64,000 nucleotides of DNA from Arthrobacter sp. Soil736 (lineage in GTDB: Bacteria; Actinomycetota; Actinomycetes; Actinomycetales; Micrococcaceae). This document shows, piece after piece, positions 1-7,712 of this stretch. Every line of letters begins with the position of its first letter. The stretch's first letter is position 1. The stretch covers positions 522,388 through 586,387 of the forward strand of contig NZ_LMSB01000034.1 in the NCBI RefSeq assembly GCF_001428005.1, in the 5' to 3' direction. The notes under the pieces were generated by a model. That model made no database searches. It was not told the DNA's origin and saw nothing but the letters and a program-made list of their open reading frames with translations. Position numbers and translations under genes: made by a program.

Positions 1-557
1 ATGGCGATGCTGACGTTGCCCATGACTGCCCCGCGGCGCGACAGCGGCACCAAGGTGAGGATGGTGGTCATCAGCAGCGGCAGCATGATGGCGGTGCCGC
101 CGGCCTGGACGATTCGCGCCAGCAGGAGGACTTCGAAGCCGGGCGCGGCGGCAGCCAGTGCGGTTCCGCCCGTGAAGAGGCCCATGGCCAGCAGGAAGAC
201 GGCGCGGGTGGACAGCCGCTGCAGGATGAAACCGGTGGTGGGGATCACCACCGCCATGGTCAGCATGAAGCCGGTGGAAAGCCATTGCACCGTGGGTGCG
301 TCCACTCCCAGGTCCACCATGAGCCGCTGCAGGGCAACGTTCATGATGGTCTCGTTGAGGATCACCACGAAGGTGGCCACGAGCAGCGTGACGATGACGG
401 TCACGGCCTCGCGGGACATCTTGTCAGCCGGCAACCCTCCGGTTGGGGCTGGGGCGGCCTGCTTCGTTTCGGTGACCGCTCCGGATGGCGGGTTCAACGA
501 GGCGTCTGGCTCGCGCACGGGTTCACCGTGGGAATTTGACGTGACTTCGGTAGACAT
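1..557 (-). CDS. MFS drug transporter, DHA2 (EmrB/QacA) type, N-terminal part
   Basis: The gene runs off the left edge; only the first 185 codons are present. It starts at ATG 557-555 and reads a hydrophilic head of about 45 residues ending in DKMSREAVTV. Membrane helices follow, containing VVILNETIMNVALQRLMVDL and then WLSTGFMLTMAVVIPTTGF, which are the helix 1 and 2 signatures of 14-helix proton-driven multidrug exporters. The family exports hydrophobic drugs or other small molecules at the inner membrane. It lies downstream of panC on the same strand but has its own 139-bp leader, so it is probably transcribed separately. The substrate cannot be told from this part. Confidence 0.88.
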   Translation of the reverse strand, partial: MSTEVTSNSHGEPVREPDASLNPPSGAVTETKQAAPAPTGGLPADKMSREAVTVIVTLLVATFVVILNETIMNVALQRLMVDLGVDAPTVQWLSTGFMLTMAVVIPTTGFILQRLSTRAVFLLAMGLFTGGTALAAAAPGFEVLLLARIVQAGGTAIMLPLLMTTILTLVPLSRRGAVMGNVSIA

Positions 558-618
558 GGAGAGACCCTCGGGGTGTTGGGAGTGATGGCTTGCGGACACC
601 GCCGCTGCAGACTCCAAC

Positions 619-655
619 AGTGTAAGGGCCGGACTCATTCCCGTACATGGGCATG
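619..655 (-). promoter_or_regulatory. Candidate promoter with dyad for the MFS gene
   Basis: On the minus strand a TACACT -10-like box (624-619) lies 17 bp downstream of TGTACG (647-642). The -35-like box sits inside an imperfect dyad at 636-655 (CATGCCC on the minus strand, spacer, GGGAATG; 6 of 7 bases pair). Drug exporters of this type are usually controlled by a TetR or MarR repressor, and this dyad is a plausible site. This is a sequence reading only. Confidence 0.35.
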
Positions 656-696
656 AGTGTTACGCCGGCAGGTAGGTGCCGTGCCCCGCTGTGGGG

Positions 697-1626
697 CTAG
701 GAGCTGAGCGGCACGTTGTCGATGAGCCGCACGGCACCTACCTTGGCCGCAACGATCGCCAGTCCTTCGCCGCGGAACGGAGTCTCCCGGCAGTTCTCGG
801 CCAGCGGTTCCAGCGTTCCGGGATCCACCACGTCGAGGTAGTCCAGTTCGACCAGCCGCTGGGATTCGATGAGGGCCCGGGCCGACTCCACATCGAGGGC
901 CTCGTTCGCGTTGGCCCGGTCTTCAATAAGCCGCAGCGAACGCGACAGCACCAGGGCGGCTTCGCGTTCCTCGTCCGAGAGGAAGCGGTTGCGGCTGGAC
1001 AGCGCCAGGCCGTCTTCCGAGCGGACCGTGGGCACGGCGACGATCTCCACGGGAAAGTTCAGGTCAGCCACCATCCGCCGGACCAGGGCAAGCTGCTGGG
1101 CGTCCTTCTGCCCGAAGTAGGCCCGGTAGCGCGGCAGTCCTCCTCCGGCGCCGGTGACGAACGCACCGTTGCCCGGGAGTCCCGTGCCGGGGGTCCCCAA
1201 ATGGAGCAGCTTCGCCACGACGGTAAGGGCGCCGTCGAAATGCCCGGGACGGGACGCGCCTTCCCATTTATCGCCCAGCGCGCCGGCCGTGATCCGGACC
1301 ATTGGCCTGCCGCCGGGGTACATTTCCTCCACCGACGGGGCGAACACCAGGTCCACTCCCTGTTCCTCGAGCAGGGCCATGTCGGCCTCGAGCGTCCGCG
1401 GATAGCGCTCCAGGTCCGCCGCTTCTCCGAACTGCAGCGGGTTCACGAAGATGGACGCCACCACCACGTCGTTCTGTTCGACGGCGGCCCGCGCCAGCCG
1501 CACGTGCCCCTCGTGCAGGGCGCCCATGGTGGGCACCAGCCCCTGGGAGGAGCCACGTTTCTGGGTCAGGAGCAAGCGGCTCTGGGCACGGAGCGACGCT
1601 CCGGTGGTCACAAGTCGGATTCCCAT
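697..1626 (-). CDS. panC: Pantoate-beta-alanine ligase
   Basis: PanC condenses pantoate and beta-alanine with ATP to give pantothenate, the coenzyme A precursor, in the cytoplasm. Seen in the 309-residue product are the PTMGALHEGH nucleotide-binding motif (residues 33-42), FVNPLQF, LVFAPSVEEMYP, EGASRPGHF and LSSRNRFLS, all family hallmarks. I chose ATG 1626 because GGGAGGAC sits at good distance; an in-frame start at 1674 would reach into the upstream gene. It follows the DUF2520 gene by a single base, so the two are probably co-translated. A glycine-rich stretch of about 20 residues (about 144-166) sits between VVAKLLHL and YFGQKDAQQ, where Escherichia coli PanC has only a few residues. Confidence 0.96.
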   Translation of the reverse strand: MGIRLVTTGASLRAQSRLLLTQKRGSSQGLVPTMGALHEGHVRLARAAVEQNDVVVASIFVNPLQFGEAADLERYPRTLEADMALLEEQGVDLVFAPSVEEMYPGGRPMVRITAGALGDKWEGASRPGHFDGALTVVAKLLHLGTPGTGLPGNGAFVTGAGGGLPRYRAYFGQKDAQQLALVRRMVADLNFPVEIVAVPTVRSEDGLALSSRNRFLSDEEREAALVLSRSLRLIEDRANANEALDVESARALIESQRLVELDYLDVVDPGTLEPLAENCRETPFRGEGLAIVAAKVGAVRLIDNVPLSS

Positions 1627-1627
1627 T

Positions 1628-2536
1628 TCAATGTCCTCCCGGGGCCTGGGGGCCGTCGTCATCTGTGCTGTCAAGGGCGTTGCGGATGCCGTCCAGCTGG
1701 TCCGGTTTCAGCAGCCCCCGCCCTTCGGCCCGCCGCGCTGTTGCCCGCGCCATGGCCAGGTACGCCTCGAGGATGTCGCCGTCGTGCTCCCGGAGCGCCC
1801 GCGCGTGAGCGGCCACGGTTCCCGCGTCACCGCGGGCCACGGGTCCGGTGAGCGCGGACTCGCCGGAGGCGAGCGCGTTCTCCAAGGTGGCCCGCAGCAG
1901 CGGGCCGAGCATGCGTTCCGGCGCGTCCACGCCCACTTCGCGGAGCAGCTGCGATGCCTGCGCCACGAGGGTCACCAGGTGGTTGGAGCCGTGCGCGAGG
2001 GCTGCGTGGTAGATGACGCGGTCGCCCTCGGCGATGACCACGGGTTCCGCGCCCATCTCCACCACAAGGGCCTGGGCGATGGGCAGCATGGCGGCATCCG
2101 CCGTGACGCCGAACGTGCAGTCCAGGAGCCGGGTCAGGTCAAGGCTCATGCCGGTGAAGGTCATGGCCGGATGCAGCGCCAGCGGCACGGCTCCGGCGGC
2201 GCGCACAGGATGGAGAACGCCGACGCCGAAGCGGCCGGACGTGTGTGCCACGAGCTGCCCCGGCTGCCAGGCGCCGAGTTTGGCCAGCCCCGCCACGAGC
2301 CCTTCCAGGGCGTCGTCCGGGACGGCCAGCAGCACCAGTTCCGAGCGCTCCACGATGTCCTGGACGTCGAGCACCGGGACTCCGGGGAGCAGCGTTTCGG
2401 CCCGCTCCCTACTTGCGTCAGAGACGGCGGAAACGCCGACGACGGCGTGTTCGGCCGCGCGCAGAGCCGCGCCCAGGACCGCGCCGACCTTGCCGGCCCC
2501 GATGATTCCGACGCCGAGGCGTCCGGGCTTAGCCAC
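1628..2536 (-). CDS. Rossmann-fold DUF2520 domain protein
   Basis: A 302-residue protein with an N-terminal NAD(P)-binding fold (GVGIIGAGKVGAVLGAAL, about residues 7-24) and a helical C-terminal domain of the DUF2520 type (HPAMTFTG, then HGSNHLVTLV). The family resembles ketopantoate reductase-like or F420-dependent reductase-like dehydrogenases, and its position directly before panC suggests a role linked to pantothenate. No activity is established from this sequence. I chose GTG 2536, which has AGGAAGG about nine bases upstream; its first eight bases overlap the end of the PH-domain gene. The open frame continues further up only because it crosses a repeat region. Stop to panC start spacing is one base. 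Confidence 0.88.
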   Translation of the reverse strand: MAKPGRLGVGIIGAGKVGAVLGAALRAAEHAVVGVSAVSDASRERAETLLPGVPVLDVQDIVERSELVLLAVPDDALEGLVAGLAKLGAWQPGQLVAHTSGRFGVGVLHPVRAAGAVPLALHPAMTFTGMSLDLTRLLDCTFGVTADAAMLPIAQALVVEMGAEPVVIAEGDRVIYHAALAHGSNHLVTLVAQASQLLREVGVDAPERMLGPLLRATLENALASGESALTGPVARGDAGTVAAHARALREHDGDILEAYLAMARATARRAEGRGLLKPDQLDGIRNALDSTDDDGPQAPGGH

Positions 2537-4184
2537 GTTGCGGGCCTTCCTGTTGAGGTGGATTGGACGCCCGGGGCGAGGCGCGCTGATCGAGCAACCG
2601 CTGATCGAGCTTGGGGCCACGCCAGCCGGGTTCCCTAGGCGAGCTTGCGAGCTTAGGGGGCTGGTGGGGAGCGAGATCTCCGGTTTCGACAGGCTCAACC
2701 AGCGGGGCAGGCTCAACCGGCGGTGCGGGCTCAACCAGCGGGGCCACCTGCGCGAGCCAGTGTTCGCTGGTCTGCCGTTTGCGGGCGGCGCGGGCGCGGG
2801 CTGCCTGGGCGTCGAAGAGGGCCAGGGCCTCCACAACGTCCGCCTGGATGACCCGCGGGGTCACCGGACCGGCCGTGGTGTGGAGCACGAGGTCGGCCAG
2901 CCTAAACCTCCGCGCCAGCGGCCCCTGGTGCAGCGCCATCGACTGGGTGCGCTGGTGCGGCACCACCACGAGTTGGCGCCACCAGCGTCCCGATCGCATC
3001 AGCAGGGCGGTGTCTGTCGCGGCGAAGCCGTTGCGCCGCCAGCCGAGGGGCGCCAGGAGGCGGGCCCGGCGCGGCGTGGTGACAAAGCCGCCGTCGGAAT
3101 CGAGGCCGTTCAGCCCGCACCGGAAAACCCGCAGGGGCTCGGCGGTGCCGGGATCCGGCAGGACCAGGGCCAGCATGTTCAGGACGTCACCGATCTTCCC
3201 GACCGGCAGCAGGGTGGTGCGGGATCCTGCCTCGCCGTTGTTGCCGGCGGCCCCGTACCCGGCGACGTTGACCTGCATCCGGTACCAGCCGAAGATCCGC
3301 CACAGCGGCGGCTGCACCACCCTCAGCGCCTGGATCCTGCCCGGCGGAAGGGTCTGCGCCTGAGTGTCCAGGAGCCCGTACCGGAGCCGGATGCCGTCCG
3401 GGGAAATTGCCGCGGTGAAGTTGTAGCCCTTGTGGAAGGAGCTCCAGTAGGCGGCGATCAGGCCGAGCGCCGCCGGGATCAGGTACAGGAAGAAGCCTCT
3501 GTTCTCGGTGACCGCGGACAGCACCACGGACGTCACAGCGCCCAGCACCACGAAGACGCTCTGCTCGCTGAGCAGCAGGGAACCGATCAGGCGCGACGGC
3601 GGGACCTGCAGGACCTGCTGCTCCGGCGCCTCCGGCGCGGCGGCTTCAGGACGCCCGGGATCGGGTTCAACACCCGATGCGCGGGCCAGGATGGTGGCCC
3701 GCAGCTGCCGGGCATCGTCCATCCGCAGGTACGCGAGCCTGACCGCTGACTCGCCGGCGTCCGCCACCTCGAATTTCAGTTCCGCGAGTCCAAAGATCCT
3801 CGCCAGCAGGGGCTGGACGATGTCGATCGCCTGGACCCTGTCGAGCCGGGCCTGCCGCTGCTGCTTGAACAGGAAGCCCGTGTTGACGCGGACATAGCCT
3901 TCCGCCACCTGGTACCGGGTGAAATACCAGGACAGGATGAACCCGAGAACCGCCAGCACCAGGACCAGGGCCCCGCCGGCCAGGAGCCACGGGGCCCGGC
4001 CGGCAATCTGGCCGTCCACGAGCGGCTCGCCCTGGAGCATCCTCTCGAAGGTGTCCCGCCCGAAGAAGTACCCGATAGCAGCCAGCGCCACCCAGCCCCG
4101 CACGAACGGCGAGGCCGGATGCACCCGCAGCCACTCGCCGTCGTACTTTTCGCCGGGAACAGCCATGGGACCGCCGGCGGTCAC
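2529..4184 (-). CDS. Multi-PH-domain membrane protein (YdbT-like) with repeat-derived tail
   Basis: A 551-residue membrane protein with two hydrophobic hairpins (about residues 30-90 and 205-255) and three bacterial PH (bPH2) domains, seen as YVRVNTGFLFKQQRQARLDR, then LRYGLLDTQAQTLPPGRIQAL, then the VVVPHQRTQSMALHQGPL block. YdbT-like proteins are of unknown function at the inner membrane. It starts at GTG 4184, overlapping the previous stop by four bases (GTGA); ATG 4166 is an alternative. From about residue 483 the protein is low-complexity, with three six-residue repeats of the PLVEPA type followed by VEPVETGD. This 69-residue tail is encoded by intergenic-type repeats (2596-2744) and is probably a read-through extension, not a domain. 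Confidence 0.85.
   Translation of the reverse strand: MTAGGPMAVPGEKYDGEWLRVHPASPFVRGWVALAAIGYFFGRDTFERMLQGEPLVDGQIAGRAPWLLAGGALVLVLAVLGFILSWYFTRYQVAEGYVRVNTGFLFKQQRQARLDRVQAIDIVQPLLARIFGLAELKFEVADAGESAVRLAYLRMDDARQLRATILARASGVEPDPGRPEAAAPEAPEQQVLQVPPSRLIGSLLLSEQSVFVVLGAVTSVVLSAVTENRGFFLYLIPAALGLIAAYWSSFHKGYNFTAAISPDGIRLRYGLLDTQAQTLPPGRIQALRVVQPPLWRIFGWYRMQVNVAGYGAAGNNGEAGSRTTLLPVGKIGDVLNMLALVLPDPGTAEPLRVFRCGLNGLDSDGGFVTTPRRARLLAPLGWRRNGFAATDTALLMRSGRWWRQLVVVPHQRTQSMALHQGPLARRFRLADLVLHTTAGPVTPRVIQADVVEALALFDAQAARARAARKRQTSEHWLAQVAPLVEPAPPVEPAPLVEPVETGDLAPHQPPKLASSPREPGWRGPKLDQRLLDQRASPRASNPPQQEGPQRG
2596..2744. repeat. Compound intergenic-type repeat inside a coding 3' end
   Basis: Three repeat pieces lie side by side. 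At 2600-2614 is a CTGATCGAGCTTG piece. At 2626-2662 is a near-palindrome GGTTCCCTAGGCGAGC... ending CTTAGGGG. At 2665-2744 is GGTTTCGACAGGCTCAACC followed by two more 18-bp copies of the GGCTCAACCAGCGGGGC unit. Related copies occur at 44219-44256 and 16407-16438 in this window. The pieces are translated as the C-terminal tail of the PH-domain gene. Confidence 0.75.
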
Positions 4185-4693
4185 AGCCCGGCCAGCCTGG
4201 CTTCACCGCGCGCTGAGAGCTGTTCGCGCAGGCGTGCGCCTTCCTCGGCGGGAAGCCCGGGGATCGAGGCGTTGGTTGAGGCTGACGCCGTGTGCAGCGT
4301 CAGCGTGCACAGCCCCAGCCACCGTTCCACCGGCCCGACGCTGATGTCCACGTACTGCATGCGTCCGTACGGGACCACCATGACGCGCTGAAAGAAGATG
4401 CCGCCGCGGATCAGGAGGTCGTCGTCACGCTCCGCATAACCGATGGCGCGCACCTGGCGCGGAATCACGACCAGGCGCCACAGCGCGAGCACCAGCATGA
4501 ACGCGGGCACGGCGACGGCGAGCCAGAGGGGCGGCCACGTCCACCAGCCGAGCAGGATGAGGAGCAGGGGCAGGCTCAGCAGGGCAACCACGATGAGGTT
4601 TCCAAAGGCCCATTCGGCCAGGCGGACCGTGACGTATTTGGGGGAAACGCGCAGCCACGTGATCCCCGGCGGATCAATCGCCGCGGTATGCAT
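4181..4693 (-). CDS. Small PH-domain (bPH2) membrane protein, YdbS-like
   Basis: A 170-residue protein with two adjacent membrane helices (about residues 28-70, FGNLIVVALLSLPLLLILLG) and one bPH2 domain read as LLIRGGIFFQRVMVVPYGR and QYVDISVGPVERWLGL. It is the usual partner of the larger multi-PH gene next to it and is a membrane protein of unknown role. I chose ATG 4693, giving MHTAAIDPPG and GGGGAAGG upstream; a longer frame upstream is the shadow of the DUF3180 gene. The start overlaps the end of DUF3180 by 20 bases, and the stop overlaps the next start, so the set is translationally coupled. Confidence 0.9.
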   Translation of the reverse strand: MHTAAIDPPGITWLRVSPKYVTVRLAEWAFGNLIVVALLSLPLLLILLGWWTWPPLWLAVAVPAFMLVLALWRLVVIPRQVRAIGYAERDDDLLIRGGIFFQRVMVVPYGRMQYVDISVGPVERWLGLCTLTLHTASASTNASIPGLPAEEGARLREQLSARGEARLAGL

Positions 4694-5216
4694 ACTCGCC
4701 TTCCCCTTTTGCCTTGCCGCGGTGGCCCTGGCCGGGCAGGCCCTGCGCCGAATCGGTGTCGCCGTCCTCGGGCGGGATCTTGCAGAAGCGTTCGACGACG
4801 AGTCCCACCACCACCATGACCAGGCCTCCGCCCGCCATGGCGAAGGCAACCCAGGTGATGTCCTGGGTGCTGCGCAGGCTCCAGACCCGCAGCTGGTCCA
4901 CGAAAATTCCGGCGTGCCAGCCCAGCAGGACGGATCCCGCGTACGCGCAGGCCTGCGCGAGCACAAGGGTCCTCGCGGCGAGGATCGGATTGAGCGGGGC
5001 CCTCTTCTTGGTGCCGTTGCTCTTTTTGGTGCTGTTGCGCCAGCGCAGGACCCTGATGCCCAGGACCAGGGTGAGGGCGACGATAACGCCCATCGTGACG
5101 AGGGCGGTGACCGGCAGCACCGGAGTGGCCATGCCGTAGCGGCTGGTCAGGACGGTCGCGGACCAGCCCGCAACGGCCACGGCCAGTCCGACCACGGCAA
5201 GCAGGAGCGGGTTCAT
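4674..5216 (-). CDS. DUF3180 membrane protein
   Basis: A 180-residue actinobacterial membrane protein with four hydrophobic segments (LLLAVVGLAVAVAGWSATVL, VTALVTMGVIVALTLVLGI, the TLVLAQACAYAGSVLLGW segment and VAFAMAGGGLVMVVVGLVVE), a basic loop of lysines near residues 65-80 and a charged glycine-rich tail. The DUF3180 family nearly always sits after folK in actinobacteria, as here, but its function is unknown. I chose ATG 5216 with AAGGA ten bases upstream; GTG 5225 is possible but leaves no room for a ribosome site. It starts 13 bases after folK ends. Confidence 0.88.
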   Translation of the reverse strand: MNPLLLAVVGLAVAVAGWSATVLTSRYGMATPVLPVTALVTMGVIVALTLVLGIRVLRWRNSTKKSNGTKKRAPLNPILAARTLVLAQACAYAGSVLLGWHAGIFVDQLRVWSLRSTQDITWVAFAMAGGGLVMVVVGLVVERFCKIPPEDGDTDSAQGLPGQGHRGKAKGEGEYAYRGD

Positions 5217-5229
5217 GGGCTTCACGTCC

Positions 5230-5766
5230 TTACACCGCCCCCGCTGTGGGCACTCCGTTGAAGTCCCCGAAGCCGTCGAACGGGGTGAGGTCAGGGAAGT
5301 CGGCGGCCTTGGCCGCCAGCTCGCCGACGCGCACACCATTCAGGGTGGCCGAAGGTTCGATCACGGACCACGGGTAGAGCACGAACGCCCGCTCCGCCGC
5401 GCGGGGATGCGGAACCGTGAGCACGGGATCGGAGCTTTGCAGGTCGCCGTACACGATGATGTCGACGTCGAGCGTCCGCGGGCCCCAGTGCACCTCGCGG
5501 ACCCTGAGGTGCTTGTTCTCCACCGCCTGGCAGTGCTTAAGGAGCTCCAGCGGCTCGAGGGACGTTTCCACGGAAATAACCATGTTGAGGAAGTCCGGCT
5601 GGCCGGCCGGGCCGCCCACGGCTTTGGTCTGCACCACCGGCGACACCGCGAGCAGCCGCACCTCCGGCCGGTCGACGAGGTCCGCCACGGCTTCGGTCAG
5701 CGTGTCGTTCCGTTCTCCGAGGTTGCTGCCCAGGGCGAGCACCGCCCGCGTGTACTGGGTGTTCAT
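5230..5766 (-). CDS. folK: HPPK, 6-hydroxymethyl-dihydropterin pyrophosphokinase
   Basis: FolK transfers pyrophosphate from ATP to 6-hydroxymethyl-7,8-dihydropterin, the step before dihydropteroate synthase in folate synthesis. The 178-residue product shows LALGSNLGER at residues 10-19, the substrate loop PAGQPDFLNMV, and the signature block RVREVHWGPRTLDVDIIVYG followed by VPHPRAAERAFVLYPW. All the main pterin and magnesium residues of the family appear present. The start ATG 5766 overlaps the stop of folB by four bases (ATGA), so translation is coupled. Confidence 0.97.
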   Translation of the reverse strand: MNTQYTRAVLALGSNLGERNDTLTEAVADLVDRPEVRLLAVSPVVQTKAVGGPAGQPDFLNMVISVETSLEPLELLKHCQAVENKHLRVREVHWGPRTLDVDIIVYGDLQSSDPVLTVPHPRAAERAFVLYPWSVIEPSATLNGVRVGELAAKAADFPDLTPFDGFGDFNGVPTAGAV

Positions 5767-6122
5767 GGGCGCTCCCGGTAGACACTGACGGCGACGTCCC
5801 CGAAGGGAACCTCGATTGGGGCTTTTGGCTTGTGCACCGTGATCTCCACGGCTTCGATCTTGAATTCCTTGAGCAGGCCCTCGGCCATGCGCACTGCCAG
5901 GGCCTCAATCAGGTTCAGGGGCTCACCGGTGATCCAGTCCGTGATCCGTCCTGCCACCTCGCCATAGTGGGCAGTGTCCCGGACATCGTCCGACGCCGCG
6001 GCCTGGCTGAAATCCAGGTGCAGCACGGCGTCAACAACAAACGGCTGGCCCTCGCGGCGTTCAAAGTCGAACACCCCGTGGTAGCCCGTGGCCGTGACAC
6101 CGCTCAGTGAGATCCTGTCCAT
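5763..6122 (-). CDS. folB: Dihydroneopterin aldolase
   Basis: FolB cleaves 7,8-dihydroneopterin to 6-hydroxymethyl-dihydropterin and glycolaldehyde. The 119-residue product has the usual length and shows GYHGVFDFERREGQPFVVD near residues 12-30, the DTAHYGEV segment, LIEALAVRMAEGLL and the C-terminal EITVHKPKAPI strand with its conserved lysine. The start at ATG 6122 is 13 bases after folP stops; longer upstream frames are shadows of folP. The gene is the third of four consecutive folate genes on this strand. Confidence 0.97.
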   Translation of the reverse strand: MDRISLSGVTATGYHGVFDFERREGQPFVVDAVLHLDFSQAAASDDVRDTAHYGEVAGRITDWITGEPLNLIEALAVRMAEGLLKEFKIEAVEITVHKPKAPIEVPFGDVAVSVYRERP

Positions 6123-6135
6123 CGTGCCTGCCTGC

Positions 6136-7053
6136 TCAGTGGCCGGGACTGGGGGCCATGCGGGCCGCGACCTTGACGGCGTCCAGGCTGGATCCGACGT
6201 CGTGCACGCGGACAGCCCACGCTCCGCGGGCTGCGCTGATAGCCGTGATGGCGGCGGTGGCGGCGTCGCGCTCCTCCGGGAGCGCGGCCTTGCCGGACAC
6301 CGTGAGGAGCGTGCCGAGGAAACGCTTGCGGGAAGCGCCCACGAGGACCTTGTGCCCCATCGCCTCGAGCCGCCCGAGGTTTCCGAGGAGCTCCCAGTTC
6401 TGCTCGTCCGTCTTGGAGAAGCCGATGCCCGGGTCAATGATGATCTGCTCGGGCAGCACGCCTGCTGCGTAGAGCTTGTCCCGGACGCCGCTGAGCTCGG
6501 AGACGACGTCGTTCGCGACGTCGTCATACTCCGTCAGGGAGGTCATGGTCTTGGCGTCGCCGCGGCGGTGCGTCAGGACATACGGTGCCTTGCGCGCGGC
6601 CACGAGCTCGGCCATTCCCGGTTCGATGCTGAGACCGGAGATGTCGTTGATGATCGCGGCGCCGGCGTCCAGGGCGGCTTCCGCCGTGGAGACGTGGGTG
6701 GTGTCGATGCTGACCAGCGCACCGGCCTTGACCAGGGCCTCAATGACCGGCAGGACCCGCCGCTGCTCCTCGTCGGGGCTGACTTCCTCCGCGCCCGGGC
6801 GCGTGGATTCACCGCCGACGTCGATGATGTCGGCTCCCGCGTAAAACATCCGCAGGCCGGCGGCGATGGCGGTGTCCGGCGTCGGGTGCTTGCCGCCGTC
6901 GCTGAACGAGTCCGGGGTGACGTTCAGGATGCCCATCACCAGCGTGCGGCCGGTGGGCAGGTCTTCGAATTTGGCTGCCGGCCGCGGTTTGCGCAGGACG
7001 GGCAGGGGTGATGTAGCGGGTCCGGTTCCAGGTGCTGCAGCTAGGGAATCCAT
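6136..7053 (-). CDS. folP: Dihydropteroate synthase
   Basis: FolP joins 6-hydroxymethyl-dihydropterin pyrophosphate with p-aminobenzoate to form dihydropteroate and is the sulfonamide target. In the 305-residue product I see the pterin-site strand MGILNVTPDSFSDGG (about residues 40-54), the loop DVGGESTRPGAEEVS (about 78-92), ISIDTT-like VSIDTTHVSTAEAAL, INDISG, DPGIGFSKT, GASRKRFLG and a final VRVHDV motif. The gene has an N-terminal extension of about 30 residues before the barrel. It starts 10 bases after folE ends, fitting one operon. Confidence 0.97.
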   Translation of the reverse strand: MDSLAAAPGTGPATSPLPVLRKPRPAAKFEDLPTGRTLVMGILNVTPDSFSDGGKHPTPDTAIAAGLRMFYAGADIIDVGGESTRPGAEEVSPDEEQRRVLPVIEALVKAGALVSIDTTHVSTAEAALDAGAAIINDISGLSIEPGMAELVAARKAPYVLTHRRGDAKTMTSLTEYDDVANDVVSELSGVRDKLYAAGVLPEQIIIDPGIGFSKTDEQNWELLGNLGRLEAMGHKVLVGASRKRFLGTLLTVSGKAALPEERDAATAAITAISAARGAWAVRVHDVGSSLDAVKVAARMAPSPGH

Positions 7054-7063
7054 AGTCTGTTTA

Positions 7064-7702
7064 TTACCTTCCGAGTATGAGGCTCATGGCTTCGGCACGG
7101 GTGGCCGGGTCATGAAGTTGCCCGCGGACCGCGCTTGTGACGGTTTTGGCCCCGGGCTTGCGGATGCCGCGCATGGACATGCACATGTGTTCGCATTCCA
7201 CGACCACGATGGCTCCGCGCGGCTTGAGGTGCGTGACCAGTGCCTCGACGATCTGAGTGGTGAGGCGCTCCTGCACCTGCGGCCGGCGGGCGAAAATATC
7301 CACCAGCCGTGCAAGTTTGCTCAGTCCCGTGACCTTGCCCTCGTGGGAGGGGATGTAGCCCACATGCGCCACCCCGTGGAACGGAACCAGGTGGTGTTCG
7401 CAGGTGGAGTAGAACGGGATGTCCTTCACCAGCACCAGTTCCTCGTGGTCGAGGTCGAAGGTGGTGGAAAGGACGCTTCCCGGATCCTGGTGCAGGCCGG
7501 CAAAGACCTCGGCATAAGCCTTGGCCACGCGCCGCGGGGTGTCATGCAGGCCGCCGCGGTCCGGATCCTCGCCGATGGCCAGCAGGATTTCCCGCACCGC
7601 CGCTTCAATCCGCGGCCTGTCCACCTTGTGGTGCCGGCCGGATCCGCCCTCCGCTGAGTGATCGGCGGAGGCGGAATGGTCGTCGTCGTCGAAGTGAGTC
7701 AC
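7064..7702 (-). CDS. folE: GTP cyclohydrolase I
   Basis: FolE converts GTP to 7,8-dihydroneopterin triphosphate, the first step of folate synthesis. The 212-residue protein has the zinc and active-site motifs STCEHHLVPFHGVAHVGY (Cys and two His), KVTGLSKLARLVDIFARRPQ and EHMCMSMRGIRKPG, which holds the second zinc cysteine. An acidic and histidine-rich N-terminal stretch (FDDDDHSASADHSAEGG) precedes the fold. The start is taken as GTG 7702, 11 bases past the ftsH stop; the longer frame runs into ftsH. No clear ribosome site precedes it, so it probably relies on coupling to ftsH translation. Confidence 0.95.
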   Translation of the reverse strand: MTHFDDDDHSASADHSAEGGSGRHHKVDRPRIEAAVREILLAIGEDPDRGGLHDTPRRVAKAYAEVFAGLHQDPGSVLSTTFDLDHEELVLVKDIPFYSTCEHHLVPFHGVAHVGYIPSHEGKVTGLSKLARLVDIFARRPQVQERLTTQIVEALVTHLKPRGAIVVVECEHMCMSMRGIRKPGAKTVTSAVRGQLHDPATRAEAMSLILGR

Positions 7703-7712
7703 ACCAAAGAGC

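Noticed and set aside
1..585. Plus-strand open frame of 194 codons at the left edge
   Set aside because: It is the antisense of a clear MFS transporter gene, whose minus-strand product shows real membrane-helix and family motifs.
676..1851. Plus-strand open frames across panC and DUF2520
   Set aside because: Antisense to panC and the DUF2520 gene, both of which are supported by family motifs.
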